NCBI RefSeq assembly: GCF_027922145.1 | Contig: NZ_BSFC01000019.1 | Location: forward strand, 318,579 to 382,578 | Direction: 5' to 3' | Length of the DNA stretch: 64,000 nucleotides | Origin: Novosphingobium resinovorum | Lineage (GTDB): Bacteria > Pseudomonadota > Alphaproteobacteria > Sphingomonadales > Sphingomonadaceae | Shown here: positions 50,793 through 62,904 of the stretch, piece by piece | Layout: each line of letters opens with the position of its first letter | Position numbering within the stretch: position 1 is the first letter of the stretch | Position numbers and translations under genes: made by a program | Notes under the pieces: generated by a model | The model's database searches: none | What the model saw: only the letters and a program-made list of their open reading frames with translations | What the model was told of the DNA's origin: nothing

Positions 50793-51676
50793 TGCACGGC
50801 AAGACGGCCTCGATGTACAACGGTCCGTTGCGGTTGTTCCATCTGAGCGACATCCATTTCGGGTTGGTCGATCAGCAGGCCATCGACTGGGCCAAGGCCT
50901 GCATCGATCGTGAGATGCCGCATGCCGTCGCGATCACCGGCGACCTGACCATGCGTGCCCGCCACCCCGAATTCCAGGCCGCGTGCGAGTGGATTCAGGG
51001 CCTCGACGTGCCGGTCACGGTCGAGGTGGGCAATCACGACATTCCCTACTTCAACCTCTACCAGCGTTTCTTCGACCCCTATCGCCGGTTCAAGGCGATC
51101 GAGCGGATGGTCGAGACCCAGCTGGACCTGCCCAACCTCGCCATCGTGCCGCTGCGCACGACCACGCGCGCGCAGTATCAGCGCTTCCCCTGGTCGAATG
51201 GCTGGGTGACCGATCATGCCCTGAAGCAGACGCTGGCGCAGATCGACGCCCTGCCCGAAGGCACGCGCGTCCTCGTCACCTGCCACCACCCGCTGCCTGA
51301 GCGCCGCGCGGACGGTAAGCTGCTGACCATCAACGGCACCCGCACGATGAAAGTGCTGGCCGGGCGCAAGGTCATGGCGGTGCTCTCGGGTCATATCCAC
51401 GACCCGTTCGACCTGACCGAGCAGACATCCGCCGGGCCGCTTCGGATGATCGGTGCGGGCACGCTGTCGAAGCGCATTCGCTCCACACCGCCTAGCTTCA
51501 ACGAGATCGTGATCGACGGCGACCAGATCCGGGTGACCGCGCGCAATCTGGAGAAGGTGCCGACCCCGGCGATGCAGATCGACGAAGTGCCGGAAAACGC
51601 TCTACCTCCGCGCGAACCGGGTGAGCCGGTGTCGCCGGTCGGCAAGGTGCCGCCGGTCGATCCGCCGGTGCATTGA
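50792..51676 (+). CDS. Metallophosphoesterase (calcineurin-like)
   Basis: A 294-residue phosphoesterase with a complete set of metal ligands: LFHLSDIHFGLVD, AITGDLTMRARH, VEVGNHDIPYFN, VTCHHPLPE and LSGHIHDPFD. This contrasts with the degenerate relative at 13040. A Pro-rich tail (LPPREPGEPVSPVG) follows. It is translationally coupled to the lipid kinase. Substrate unknown; LpxH-like lipid substrates or cyclic nucleotides are possibilities. Confidence 0.93.
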   Translation: MHGKTASMYNGPLRLFHLSDIHFGLVDQQAIDWAKACIDREMPHAVAITGDLTMRARHPEFQAACEWIQGLDVPVTVEVGNHDIPYFNLYQRFFDPYRRFKAIERMVETQLDLPNLAIVPLRTTTRAQYQRFPWSNGWVTDHALKQTLAQIDALPEGTRVLVTCHHPLPERRADGKLLTINGTRTMKVLAGRKVMAVLSGHIHDPFDLTEQTSAGPLRMIGAGTLSKRIRSTPPSFNEIVIDGDQIRVTARNLEKVPTPAMQIDEVPENALPPREPGEPVSPVGKVPPVDPPVH

Positions 51677-51721
51677 GGCTCGACTAAATCGGGGCTCCGA
51701 TACGGCGCATCCCCACCCCCT

Positions 51722-51798
51722 CGTCATTGCGAGCGTAGCGAAGCAATCCAGGACGGTTTGATACTGCCCTGTATTGCTTCGCTACGCTCGCAATGACG
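51722..51798. repeat. GTCATTGCGAGC palindromic element, copy 9
   Basis: Between the convergent phosphoesterase and lipoprotein genes. The variable dinucleotide is GT. The inner arms show mismatches (CAATCCAGG versus CTGTATTG). Confidence 0.88.
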
Positions 51799-51846
51799 AA
51801 GTTTGTTGATGTAGTGACGGAAGAGCCACCGCCCTTCCCAGCGCGA

Positions 51847-52161
51847 TCAGATCGCCTTTTCGCGCAAGTCCTGCATCGCGCCGTAATCGTTGCGCGCACG
51901 GTCGCAGGCGGCTTCGGAACCGCGCTGGCAGTCGCGGGTGTTCTTCTCGTAGCTGCGGTTGAGCTTGCCCAGTTCCTCATCCCGCTTGCGCAGGGCGCGG
52001 CCGCGCTTTTCGTCGGATTCGGACTGGCTGGTGGTGGTCCAGTCGACCGCCTTGCCCGCCACGCGTACCGGAGCGGTGACGATGCTGGCGGCGGTGCGAA
52101 CGCAGCCCGAGAGCATCGGCAGGGCCATCAACACGGCGAAGGGGACGACAAGACGCTTCAT
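51847..52161 (-). CDS. Small lipoprotein, helical
   Basis: A 104-residue protein with a lipoprotein signal KRLVVPFAVLMALPMLSGC, so Cys20 would be lipidated. The mature part has two helical, charged stretches (SDEKRGRALRKRDEELGKLN and RDCQRGSEAACDRARNDYGA) with a possible disulfide pair. The ATG at 52161 is required for the signal peptide. No function is recognised. It lies downstream of carD on the same strand. Confidence 0.8.
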   Translation of the reverse strand: MKRLVVPFAVLMALPMLSGCVRTAASIVTAPVRVAGKAVDWTTTSQSESDEKRGRALRKRDEELGKLNRSYEKNTRDCQRGSEAACDRARNDYGAMQDLREKAI

Positions 52162-52234
52162 ACCGCCAGCTTCACACGCACCAGATGACAGCGCAATGAA
52201 CAATCGTCTCCAAAACGCCGGACTACAAACGACA

Positions 52235-52262
52235 GGGGCCGCTCCCTTGCGGAAGCGGCCCC
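52235..52262. terminator. GC hairpin between carD and the lipoprotein gene
   Basis: GGGGCCGCT (52235-52243) pairs with AGCGGCCCC (52254-52262) around a 10-base loop, 28 bases past the carD stop. No long T-run follows. It adjoins a parS-like palindrome. Confidence 0.6.
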
Positions 52263-52264
52263 AT

Positions 52265-52280
52265 GGTTCCACGTGGAACG
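52265..52280. promoter_or_regulatory. parS-like site near carD (GGTTCCACGTGGAACG)
   Basis: The 14-base core GTTCCACGTGGAAC is a perfect palindrome, identical to the core at 15725. It lies about 20 kb right of the predicted origin. Confidence 0.75.
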
Positions 52281-52290
52281 CCTGAAAGGA

Positions 52291-52824
52291 TCAGGCGGTC
52301 TCGGCGGTGTCGTAGTACTTGGGCGCGTGCTCGTTGAGGATCGCGAGGATCTTCTTGAGCGCGGCCTGCTCGTCGGTCTTTTCCATCGCCGCGAGTTCGC
52401 GGGCCAGGCGCGACGAAGCGGCTTCGAAGATCTGACGCTCCGAATAGCTCTGTTCGGGCTGGTCGTCGGCGCGGAACAGGTCGCGGGTCACTTCGGCGAT
52501 CGACACGAGGTCGCCCGAGTTGATCTTCGCTTCGTATTCCTGGGCACGGCGCGACCACATGGTACGCTTCACCTTGGGCTTGCCCTTGAGGGTATCGAGC
52601 GCTTCGCGCAGGGTCTTGTCCGAAGACAGCTTGCGCATGCCGATCGATTCGACCTTGTTGACGGGAACGCGCAGGGTCATGCGCTCTTTCTCGAACCGCA
52701 ACACGTAAAGCTCGAGCTGCATCCCGGCGATTTCCTGCTTCTGCAGCTCAATAACCCGACCAACACCGTGCTTCGGGTAAACGACGTAATCTCCAACATC
52801 GAATGCATCGATCCTGGTTGCCAT
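52291..52824 (-). CDS. carD: CarD family transcriptional regulator
   Basis: A 177-residue RNA-polymerase-binding factor that stabilises open promoter complexes. The N-terminal RNAP-interaction domain is FDVGDYVVYPKHGVGRVIEL, followed by VLRFEKERMTLRVPVNKVES. The C-terminal helical DNA-binding domain has RTMWSRRAQEYEAKINSGDL and LARELAAMEKTDEQAALKKI. The ATG at 52824 (MATRID) follows GAAAGGACG. A long leader with a consensus -10 lies upstream. carD next to fdxA and the S4 protein is typical of alphaproteobacteria. Confidence 0.95.
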   Translation of the reverse strand: MATRIDAFDVGDYVVYPKHGVGRVIELQKQEIAGMQLELYVLRFEKERMTLRVPVNKVESIGMRKLSSDKTLREALDTLKGKPKVKRTMWSRRAQEYEAKINSGDLVSIAEVTRDLFRADDQPEQSYSERQIFEAASSRLARELAAMEKTDEQAALKKILAILNEHAPKYYDTAETA

Positions 52825-52990
52825 GTATCGTCCTTTCACCTGCAGGGTTCCAGTTTGTTCAAATCGGGAGATAACCGGGGGTGCGACAGGGAGACGAATC
52901 GTCTCCGCGCCCGGTCAGATCACTCTCCCAACCGTCTGCTTTCGAACCCTGCCTCGCAATGAAAATGCCTGCCGAACGAGCAGAAGGCTC

Positions 52991-53009
52991 GGGCAGTTGA
53001 ACGATTATA
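52991..53009 (-). promoter_or_regulatory. Predicted carD promoter (-10 TATAAT) in a 330-base gap
   Basis: On the minus strand a perfect TATAAT lies at 53009-53004, preceded by AT-rich GGATTTTTTGGCATATTG without a good -35. Transcription from about 52997 would give a leader of roughly 170 bases before carD. The rest of the 52825-53154 gap shows no gene or tRNA. Confidence 0.55.
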
Positions 53010-53154
53010 TAGCAGCAATATGCCAAAAAATCCAGAGGCGCGTAAACGTTTCCGTTTCGCGCCTCATGGGTCTTCCGTGGCTCTGTTGCACAAAGCGCAA
53101 ACCACGGGAATCTGCGGGTTTTGGTCGGCGAGCCTCAGGCCCGCCGCAGCAGGA

Positions 53155-53493
53155 TCAGTCGCCTTCGCCGGGCTCGGGCGAGAAATACTTTTCGAACTTG
53201 CCTTCCTCGCCCTTCATCGCGTCGGCATCGTCCGGCGCGTCCTTGCGGGTGGTGAGGTTGGGCCATTCCGCCGAATACTTGGCGTTGATCTCCATCCACT
53301 GCTCAAGGCCGCTCTCGGTGTCGGGCAGGATCGCTTCCGCCGGGCATTCGGGCTCGCACACGCCGCAGTCGATGCATTCGCTGGGGTTGATGACCAGCAT
53401 GTTCTCGCCTTCGTAGAAGCAGTCCACGGGGCAGACTTCCACGCAGTCCGTGTACTTGCACCTGATGCAGGCGTCGGTGACGACATACGTCAT
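53155..53493 (-). CDS. fdxA: Seven-iron ferredoxin FdxA
   Basis: A 112-residue [3Fe-4S][4Fe-4S] ferredoxin. Clusters are bound by [18 protein letters not shown] near the N-terminus and [12 protein letters not shown] at about residues 40-51. [13 protein letters not shown] links them, and an acidic tail ends SPEPGEGD. It transfers electrons, partner unknown. It lies upstream of carD and 18 bases downstream of the S4 protein gene, all minus strand. Confidence 0.96.
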   Translation of the reverse strand: MTYVVTDACIRCKYTDCVEVCPVDCFYEGENMLVINPSECIDCGVCEPECPAEAILPDTESGLEQWMEINAKYSAEWPNLTTRKDAPDDADAMKGEEGKFEKYFSPEPGEGD

Positions 53494-53511
53494 GAGTGCG
53501 GTATCCTTCCT

Positions 53512-53817
53512 TCAGGCGTCATTCGATTCGGGCGCAGCTATGGGATCGACGGGCCTGCCGTCAAGCACTCTGTAGCAGCTGACAGCTTCGCTATAGGGTC
53601 CGCGCCGTTCGGGCAAGGATAGGACTTCTATCACCCGCACGCCTCCAGCTATCGGAAGCGTCAGCACGTCGCCCGCCGCGATCTTCTGGTGGGCGCGGTC
53701 GATGCGACGGCCGTTGAGCCGCATGTGGCCCTCTTCGGCCAGCGTCTGCGCGACCGGCCGGGTCCTGGCGAGGCGCAGGAACCACAGCAGCTTGTCGACG
53801 CGCATCCCTGTCGCCAT
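53512..53817 (-). CDS. S4-domain RNA-binding protein (HslR-like)
   Basis: A 101-residue protein with an S4 fold: MRVDKLLWFLRLARTRPVAQ, TLAEEGHMRLNGRRID and AGDVLTLPI. HslR (Hsp15) in other bacteria rescues stalled 50S-nascent-chain complexes; the same role here is likely but inferred. It starts at an ATG at 53817 (alternative at 53805), 23 bases downstream of the helicase gene. Confidence 0.92.
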   Translation of the reverse strand: MATGMRVDKLLWFLRLARTRPVAQTLAEEGHMRLNGRRIDRAHQKIAAGDVLTLPIAGGVRVIEVLSLPERRGPYSEAVSCYRVLDGRPVDPIAAPESNDA

Positions 53818-53840
53818 CGGTCCTCCCTACCGCACCCGGC

Positions 53841-56387
53841 CTACCGCACCATGTCCGCAAGCGCCGCGAAGGCGCCGTCGCGCCGCACCGGGGCCGCGCG
53901 CTCGGGCTCGGCCTGGCGGCGGGGCGGACGCCAGCGCCAGCGCACCGGGGCGGGCGGCCCGTGCTGTCCTTCCGCCAGCGCGCGCGGCATCAGCGGCTGG
54001 AATCCGCCGAGCCGGAGCAGCCGGGCATAGCTGGAGGTCGTCAGTCCCATCGAGACCGCCCGCGCCGGATCGAGCGCGAAGCTGCCGCGCTTTTCCGCCG
54101 CACGAAGTTCATGCGCCTCGCGCAGCAGCTTCTCGGCCATGTCGAGGCGTAGCAATTGCTTGCCAAGCGCGCGGTAGCCGGGCGGCGGGCGATGGTTTCC
54201 GGCGGGCAGCACCGGCGGCATGTCGGGAGCGGGCGCTCCGCCCTCTTTCTTGCCCGATACTTTCGCCAGCTGCCGCCACAGCGCAATGACCGGCGTGCGC
54301 AGCATGGCGGGCACGAAGAGGTCGAGCGCCCCTACCCGCACGCCCAGCCGCGCCAGCATCGTGCGGCGCTGCTTGTCGAGTCGGTCCAGCCCCGATTCCT
54401 CGCGCGCGGTCATGCCGCCGCGCTCGACCAGGGTGATGAGCAGCGCGCGCAAGTCCGACCCGGCGTCGGTCGCGCGGCTTGCCTCGTCCAATTTGGCGAG
54501 CGGGGCGAGTGGCTTCAGTGCCGCCTCCAGCCACACTTCCAGCGCGGCGACGAGCGCCTTGCGCGACACGTCGGGCACGGCATCGAGCGCACGGTCGGGC
54601 ACCATCACCGGCGCCAGCAGCGAGCGGCCGGGCGCGAGGCTCGCCAGCTTCTGCCCGTCCCAGACAAGCGCGCCGTCGGCCAAGGTGATCGCGGCGGTGC
54701 CTTCGTGAATGCCCGTGACCAGCGCATCGGCACGCGTGCCGAGCAGCGTGGACAAGTGCTTTTCCGCCGCCGCCAGCAGCAGCTTGCGATCAGACAGGCG
54801 CGCGCCGGGATCGACCTGGAAGGTGAAGCCGCGCAGCGAGCCGATGTGCTCGCCCTCGACCAGCACTTCCTCGTCTTCCAGCCGGACCGAGAGCAGTCCG
54901 GTATCCGGTCCCAGCTTCTTCATCAGAACGGCCGTCCTGCGGTTGATGAATCGTTCCGTCAGCTTTCCGTGAAGTGCGTCCGAAAGTCGAGCCTCAACCG
55001 CACGGGCGCGGGCGGCCATTTCATCGCGCGCGAGTACCCAATCGGGACGCTGGGCGATGTAGGCCCACGAACGGATCGCGGCGATGCGGCCCTGCAGCGT
55101 GTCGATGTCGCCGCCGGTGCGGTCCAGTTGCGCGATCTGCCCGGCGACGAAATCGGCCCCGAGTTCGCCGCTGCGGAGGTCCTGCCACAGCCGCGCGACG
55201 AAGCGCGAATGCGTTTCCACCCCCTGCTGGCGAAAGTCCGGCAGACGGCACACGTCCCAGAAGCGGCGCACCTGCCCGAACCCGCGCACGGTGTCCGCCA
55301 CCGGCCCCTCGTCCGCGAGGCGCTTGAGCACGGCGAGGTCGATCGCCTCGGGCGCAGGCGCGAGTTCGGGGCGCAGCGGCGGCGTTTCGAGGTCGGCGAT
55401 TAGGGTGGCGAGGCTGTCGAAGCGGGGCTCGGGCTCGCGCCAGAACAGCTTGGTCAGGGGCGCGAAGCGGTGTTCCTCGATCGCGTAGATTTCTTCTGGG
55501 TCGAATTCGGAATCGTGGCCGCCGGTGCCGGTGAGCGTGCCGAAGCTGCCGTCCTTCTGGTGGCGCCCTGCCCGCCCGGCGATCTGCGCCATCTCGGGCG
55601 GCGTCAGGCGGCGGTGGCGACGGCCGTCGTACTTGGAGAGGCCCGCGAAGGCGACATGCTCGACATCGAGGTTGAGGCCCATGCCGATCGCGTCGGTGGC
55701 GACGAGGTAGTCCACCTCCCCCGACTGGTAGAGCGCCACCTGGGCGTTGCGCGTCTGCGGGCTGAGCGCGCCCATCACCACCGCCGCGCCGCCCCGGAAC
55801 CGGCGCAGCATTTCGGCGATGGCATAGACCTGCTCGGTCGAGAAGGCGACGATGGCGCTGCGGGGCGGCACGCGGCTGAGCTTCTTCGCGCCCGCGTGAG
55901 TCAGGGTGGAGAAGCGCGGGCGGGTGACGACCTCCACCCCGGGCACCAGTGCCTTCACCAGCGGCTCGGCGGTGGAGGAGCCGAGGATCATCGTCTCCTC
56001 CCTGCCCCGTGCGTGCAGCAGGCGATCGGTGAAGACATGGCCGCGCTCGCGATCCGCCGCCAGTTGCGCCTCGTCGATGGCGACGAAGGCCATCGAGCGT
56101 TCGGACACGGGCATCGCCTCGGCCGTGCAGAGCAGGTAGCGGGCGTTCTTCGGCTCGATCCGCTCCTCGCCAGTGATGAGCGCGACGCTGGCCTCGCCCT
56201 TGATCTTGACTACGCGGTCGTAGACCTCGCGCGCCAGCAGGCGCAGCGGGAAGCCGATCATGCCGCTGGAGTGGGCGCACATCCGCTCGATCGCGAGGTG
56301 TGTCTTGCCGGTGTTGGTCGGGCCAAGCACCGCCTTCACCGCGCCGGGAGCGTCCTTTAATGCCGAGCCGTTCCGGTGCTGAACCAT
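53841..56387 (-). CDS. SUV3-like RNA/DNA helicase
   Basis: An 848-residue DExH helicase related to the mitochondrial degradasome helicase SUV3. Motif I is LGPTNTGKTH (residues 21-30), motif II is AIDEAQLAADRERGH, and motif III-like ILGSSTAE follows. The second RecA domain has VAFSTEQVYAIAEML, VATDAIGMGLNLDVEHVAF and the motif VI IAGRAGRH. A long C-terminal region (to residue 848) is rich in Ala and Arg. The ATG at 56387 is used; a TTG at 56426 would extend it by 13 residues. It clusters with S4, fdxA and carD. Confidence 0.92.
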   Translation of the reverse strand: MVQHRNGSALKDAPGAVKAVLGPTNTGKTHLAIERMCAHSSGMIGFPLRLLAREVYDRVVKIKGEASVALITGEERIEPKNARYLLCTAEAMPVSERSMAFVAIDEAQLAADRERGHVFTDRLLHARGREETMILGSSTAEPLVKALVPGVEVVTRPRFSTLTHAGAKKLSRVPPRSAIVAFSTEQVYAIAEMLRRFRGGAAVVMGALSPQTRNAQVALYQSGEVDYLVATDAIGMGLNLDVEHVAFAGLSKYDGRRHRRLTPPEMAQIAGRAGRHQKDGSFGTLTGTGGHDSEFDPEEIYAIEEHRFAPLTKLFWREPEPRFDSLATLIADLETPPLRPELAPAPEAIDLAVLKRLADEGPVADTVRGFGQVRRFWDVCRLPDFRQQGVETHSRFVARLWQDLRSGELGADFVAGQIAQLDRTGGDIDTLQGRIAAIRSWAYIAQRPDWVLARDEMAARARAVEARLSDALHGKLTERFINRRTAVLMKKLGPDTGLLSVRLEDEEVLVEGEHIGSLRGFTFQVDPGARLSDRKLLLAAAEKHLSTLLGTRADALVTGIHEGTAAITLADGALVWDGQKLASLAPGRSLLAPVMVPDRALDAVPDVSRKALVAALEVWLEAALKPLAPLAKLDEASRATDAGSDLRALLITLVERGGMTAREESGLDRLDKQRRTMLARLGVRVGALDLFVPAMLRTPVIALWRQLAKVSGKKEGGAPAPDMPPVLPAGNHRPPPGYRALGKQLLRLDMAEKLLREAHELRAAEKRGSFALDPARAVSMGLTTSSYARLLRLGGFQPLMPRALAEGQHGPPAPVRWRWRPPRRQAEPERAAPVRRDGAFAALADMVR

Positions 56388-56555
56388 TATGCCGGTGAAT
56401 GTGGCACCGCAGCCCGCCGCTCGCAAGACTCGGGGTATCCCGCAGACCCCCCTGAATCCACAGTCTTAGGATGTTCGTAACCTTGTTCGGGCAGGGAAAT
56501 TGCGCGAGGTCCGCCGCCGCGGACCAAAGGGTTGCAACGAGGGAACCGCGCGAAG

Positions 56556-59962
<3,407 letters not shown>

Positions 59963-59980
59963 CCACAGGGCACCACATTT

Positions 59981-60057
59981 CGTCATTGCGAGCGTAGCGA
60001 AGCAATCCAGGGCAGTCTTGAGCCGCCCTGGATTGCTTCGCTGCGCTCGCAATGACG
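59981..60057. repeat. GTCATTGCGAGC palindromic element, copy 10
   Basis: Between the GNAT gene and the MFS/spermidine-synthase fusion, both plus strand. The left arm has GT and the right arm GC at the variable dinucleotide, so this copy is slightly mismatched. Confidence 0.88.
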
Positions 60058-60106
60058 AGTGAAGGTCTATCCTTCCCTGCCGGCACCACGTACCTGTCTT
60101 GCCGCA

Positions 60107-62347
60107 ATGACCGACACCGCCGAGCACATGCTGCAAACCGCCCGGACAACCCCGCCGCGCCGCGGGCTTTTCGTCGCCACCATCCTCGTCGGCAGTTTCC
60201 TGCTGTTCCTCGTCCAGCCGATGGTGGCGCGCATGGCGCTGCCCCGGCTCGGCGGCGCGCCGAACGTGTGGAACAGCGCGATGCTGGTCTATCAGGCGCT
60301 GTTGCTGGCGGGGTACGCCTATGCGCACTGGCTCGGCCGGTTCGCGCTGAAGCGGCAGGCGATGATTCACCTCGCGCTGCTGCTGGTCGCCGCGCTGACC
60401 TTGCCGGTGGGCCTGATCGACATGCCGCGCATCGCCGGGCTGCCGGAGGCCGCATGGGTGCCGCTGCTACTGGGCGCGAGCATCGGCCCGGTATTCTTCG
60501 TCGTATCCGCGCAGGCGCCGCTCATGCAGCGCTGGTTCGCCGCTGCGCCCGAAGCGGGTGCACCTTGGGCGCTCTACGCCGCCTCCAACCTCGGGAGCTT
60601 CGCGGGGCTCATCGCCTATCCGCTGCTGGCCGAGCCGCTGCTGAGCGTCCGTCTGCAGAGCCTCGCGTGGTCTGGCGGCTTCGCCGTGCTGGTGCTGCTG
60701 ATCGCGCTGGCCGGATTCAGCCGCCGCAATACCCCCGCGCCGATCGCACAGGCCCACGCTTCGGAGCGCATCCCCGCCCGCACCATCGGCCTGTGGCTGG
60801 CGCTGTCGGCGGTGCCTTCGGGGCTGATGCTCTCGACCACCACGCATCTCACCACCGACATCTTCGCGATGCCGCTGCTCTGGGTGATCCCGCTGGGGCT
60901 CTACCTGCTGAGCTTCGTGATCGCGTTCTCCGACCGGCGCGGGTCGGCTACCTTCGTCAGCCGCATCGCGCCGGTGGTGGTGCTGTTCATGGGCAGCTAC
61001 GCGATGCTGTCGAATGGCTCGGGCACCCTGTGGGCCGTGGCGGGCACCTGCCTGCTGCTGCTCTGCGTGGCGACGACGCTGCACGCGCGGCTCTACGACC
61101 TGAGGCCGGGAGAGGCGCAGCTTACCCGCTTCTACCTCGTCATGTCGGCGGGCGGAGCGCTGGGCGGCGTGTTCACCGCGCTGATCGCGCCGCTGGTGTT
61201 CGACTGGGCCTGGGAGCACCCGCTGCTGGTCCTCGCCGCCGCGCTGCTGATGCCGCTGCGCCCGCTGCTGAACTGGCGCGACAGCACCGATATGGAGCCC
61301 GGCATGGCGCGCATCGCGCTGACCGTGGTGCTGCTCTTCGCGGGCTTCCTGGGCTGGGAACTGCTGCAGACCGTGCTGGACCCCGAGGAGGCGCTGTTCA
61401 GCCTGATGCTGACGGTGTTCCTCGTCGGCGTGGGGGTGATGGTCATGGCATGGCGCGGGGCCTTCGCGCTTGTCCTGCTGATCGGCATGGTCGGACAGGG
61501 CGGCCTGTGGACCGTGCGCGCCACTCTGGAAGGCGAGCGCACCCGCAGCTATTTCGGCATCTATACCTTGCGCGACGACGCGGAGGGACGCTTCCGCACG
61601 CTGGCGCACGGCACGACGCTACACGGCATGCAGGCGCTCGATCCCGCGCGCACGCACGATGCGCTGACCTATTACGGCCCCGGCTCGGGCGTCGCCCTCG
61701 CGCTGGCGGCAGTGCCCGCGATCGAGGGGCCGCAGGCGCGCGTGGGCGTTGTCGGGCTCGGCACCGGCTCGCTCGCCTGCCGTTCGCAGCCGGGGCAGGA
61801 CTGGACTTTCTTCGAGATCGACCCGGTCGTGCTGCGCTTCTCCACGACGCGGCAGTTCACCTTCCTCAAGGACTGCACCCCGAAGGCCCGCGTGGTGATC
61901 GGCGATGCCCGGCTGGAACTGGCACACGTCGCGCCGCGCAGCTTCGACGTGCTGGTGATCGATGCCTTCTCCTCCGATGCCATCCCCATGCACCTGCTGA
62001 CGACCGAGGCGCTGGCGGTCTACCGCCGCGCGCTGACCCCGGGGGGCCTGCTGATCCTGCACATCTCCAACCGCTACATCGACCTTGCGCCGGTGGTCGG
62101 CGCCAATGCGCGAGCGAGCGGGCTCATGGCGCTTTCGCGGCTGGACTTTCCCGAAGACGAAGTGCGTTACACCCCCTCGCGCTGGATCGCGCTTTCGGCG
62201 GATCGGAGCGTGCTCGACAGGCTTGCAAGGCAGCGCCCCGATGCCCCATGGAGCAAGCTTGAAGAACGGGCGCCGGAACCCTGGACGGACGATCACGCTT
62301 CCATCCTGCCGTATGTCCGCTGGAGCAGGCTGACGGGGAATCCATGA
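60107..62347 (+). CDS. Fused MFS-type membrane domain and spermidine synthase-like domain
   Basis: A 746-residue protein. The N-terminal half has about twelve hydrophobic segments (LFVATILVGSFLLFLVQPMV, VPLLLGASIGPVFFVVSAQA and others). The C-terminal part (about 500-746) is a spermidine-synthase-type Rossmann fold with VGVVGLGTGSLACRSQPGQD, FFEIDPVVLRFS, ARVVIGDARLELA and DVLVIDAFSSDAIP. Whether it makes polyamines is unproven; such fusions are common and uncharacterised. The ATG at 60107 is used. Its stop overlaps the carbonic anhydrase start (ATGA). Confidence 0.9.
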   Translation: MTDTAEHMLQTARTTPPRRGLFVATILVGSFLLFLVQPMVARMALPRLGGAPNVWNSAMLVYQALLLAGYAYAHWLGRFALKRQAMIHLALLLVAALTLPVGLIDMPRIAGLPEAAWVPLLLGASIGPVFFVVSAQAPLMQRWFAAAPEAGAPWALYAASNLGSFAGLIAYPLLAEPLLSVRLQSLAWSGGFAVLVLLIALAGFSRRNTPAPIAQAHASERIPARTIGLWLALSAVPSGLMLSTTTHLTTDIFAMPLLWVIPLGLYLLSFVIAFSDRRGSATFVSRIAPVVVLFMGSYAMLSNGSGTLWAVAGTCLLLLCVATTLHARLYDLRPGEAQLTRFYLVMSAGGALGGVFTALIAPLVFDWAWEHPLLVLAAALLMPLRPLLNWRDSTDMEPGMARIALTVVLLFAGFLGWELLQTVLDPEEALFSLMLTVFLVGVGVMVMAWRGAFALVLLIGMVGQGGLWTVRATLEGERTRSYFGIYTLRDDAEGRFRTLAHGTTLHGMQALDPARTHDALTYYGPGSGVALALAAVPAIEGPQARVGVVGLGTGSLACRSQPGQDWTFFEIDPVVLRFSTTRQFTFLKDCTPKARVVIGDARLELAHVAPRSFDVLVIDAFSSDAIPMHLLTTEALAVYRRALTPGGLLILHISNRYIDLAPVVGANARASGLMALSRLDFPEDEVRYTPSRWIALSADRSVLDRLARQRPDAPWSKLEERAPEPWTDDHASILPYVRWSRLTGNP

Positions 62348-62904
62348 CCGACCGTAACGACATCACAATCGCCGCCTTCAACGGCAAGGCGCCGCGCATC
62401 CATTCCAGCGCCTTCATCGCGCCCGGCTGCCGCATCATCGGTGACGTCGAGATCGGCGCCGACGCCAGCATCTGGTACAACTGCGTGATCCGCGCTGACA
62501 TCAACCGCGTGGTCATCGGTGCGCGCACCAACATCCAGGACGGCACCGTCGTCCACTGCGACAGCCCCAAGCCGCACCGCCCCGAAGGTTACGCCACGAT
62601 CATCGGCGAGGACGTGCTGATCGGCCACATGGTCATGCTGCACGGCTGCACGCTGGAAGACCGCGCCTTCATCGGCCTCGGCGCGATCGTGATGGACGGC
62701 TCCTATGTCGAGAGCGACGGCATGCTGGCGGCGGGCTCGCAGCTCACCGGCAAGCGCATCGGTGCTCGCCAGCTCTGGATGGGCCGCCCGGCAAAGTACT
62801 TGCGCGATCTGACCGACGAGGCCGTCGTCGCCAACCAGTCGGGCGTGAAGGGCTATGTCCTCAATGGCCGCCTGCATGCCGAGGCGCTCGGGCTGAAGGG
62901 CTGA
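62344..62904 (+). CDS. Gamma-carbonic anhydrase family protein
   Basis: A 186-residue left-handed beta-helix protein. Hexapeptide repeats include GCRIIGDVEIGADASIWYNC and RADINRVVIGARTNIQDGTV. The metal-binding His positions are VHCD, then IGHMVMLHGCTL. YrdA-type family members bind zinc and may have carbonic anhydrase activity. It overlaps the upstream fusion gene, and its stop overlaps the DUF167 start by one base. Confidence 0.92.
   Translation: MTDRNDITIAAFNGKAPRIHSSAFIAPGCRIIGDVEIGADASIWYNCVIRADINRVVIGARTNIQDGTVVHCDSPKPHRPEGYATIIGEDVLIGHMVMLHGCTLEDRAFIGLGAIVMDGSYVESDGMLAAGSQLTGKRIGARQLWMGRPAKYLRDLTDEAVVANQSGVKGYVLNGRLHAEALGLKG

Noticed and set aside
53078..53095. GGCTCTGTTGCACAAA, like an insertion-sequence terminal repeat
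   Set aside because: A single end only; no second end, target duplication or transposase nearby. Possibly a relic or chance match.
60052..62262. Long plus-strand open frame of 736 codons overlapping the MFS/spermidine-synthase gene
   Set aside because: It is a shadow frame of the real gene, with Arg/Ala/His-rich low-complexity translation and no domain; GC-rich codons remove stops.
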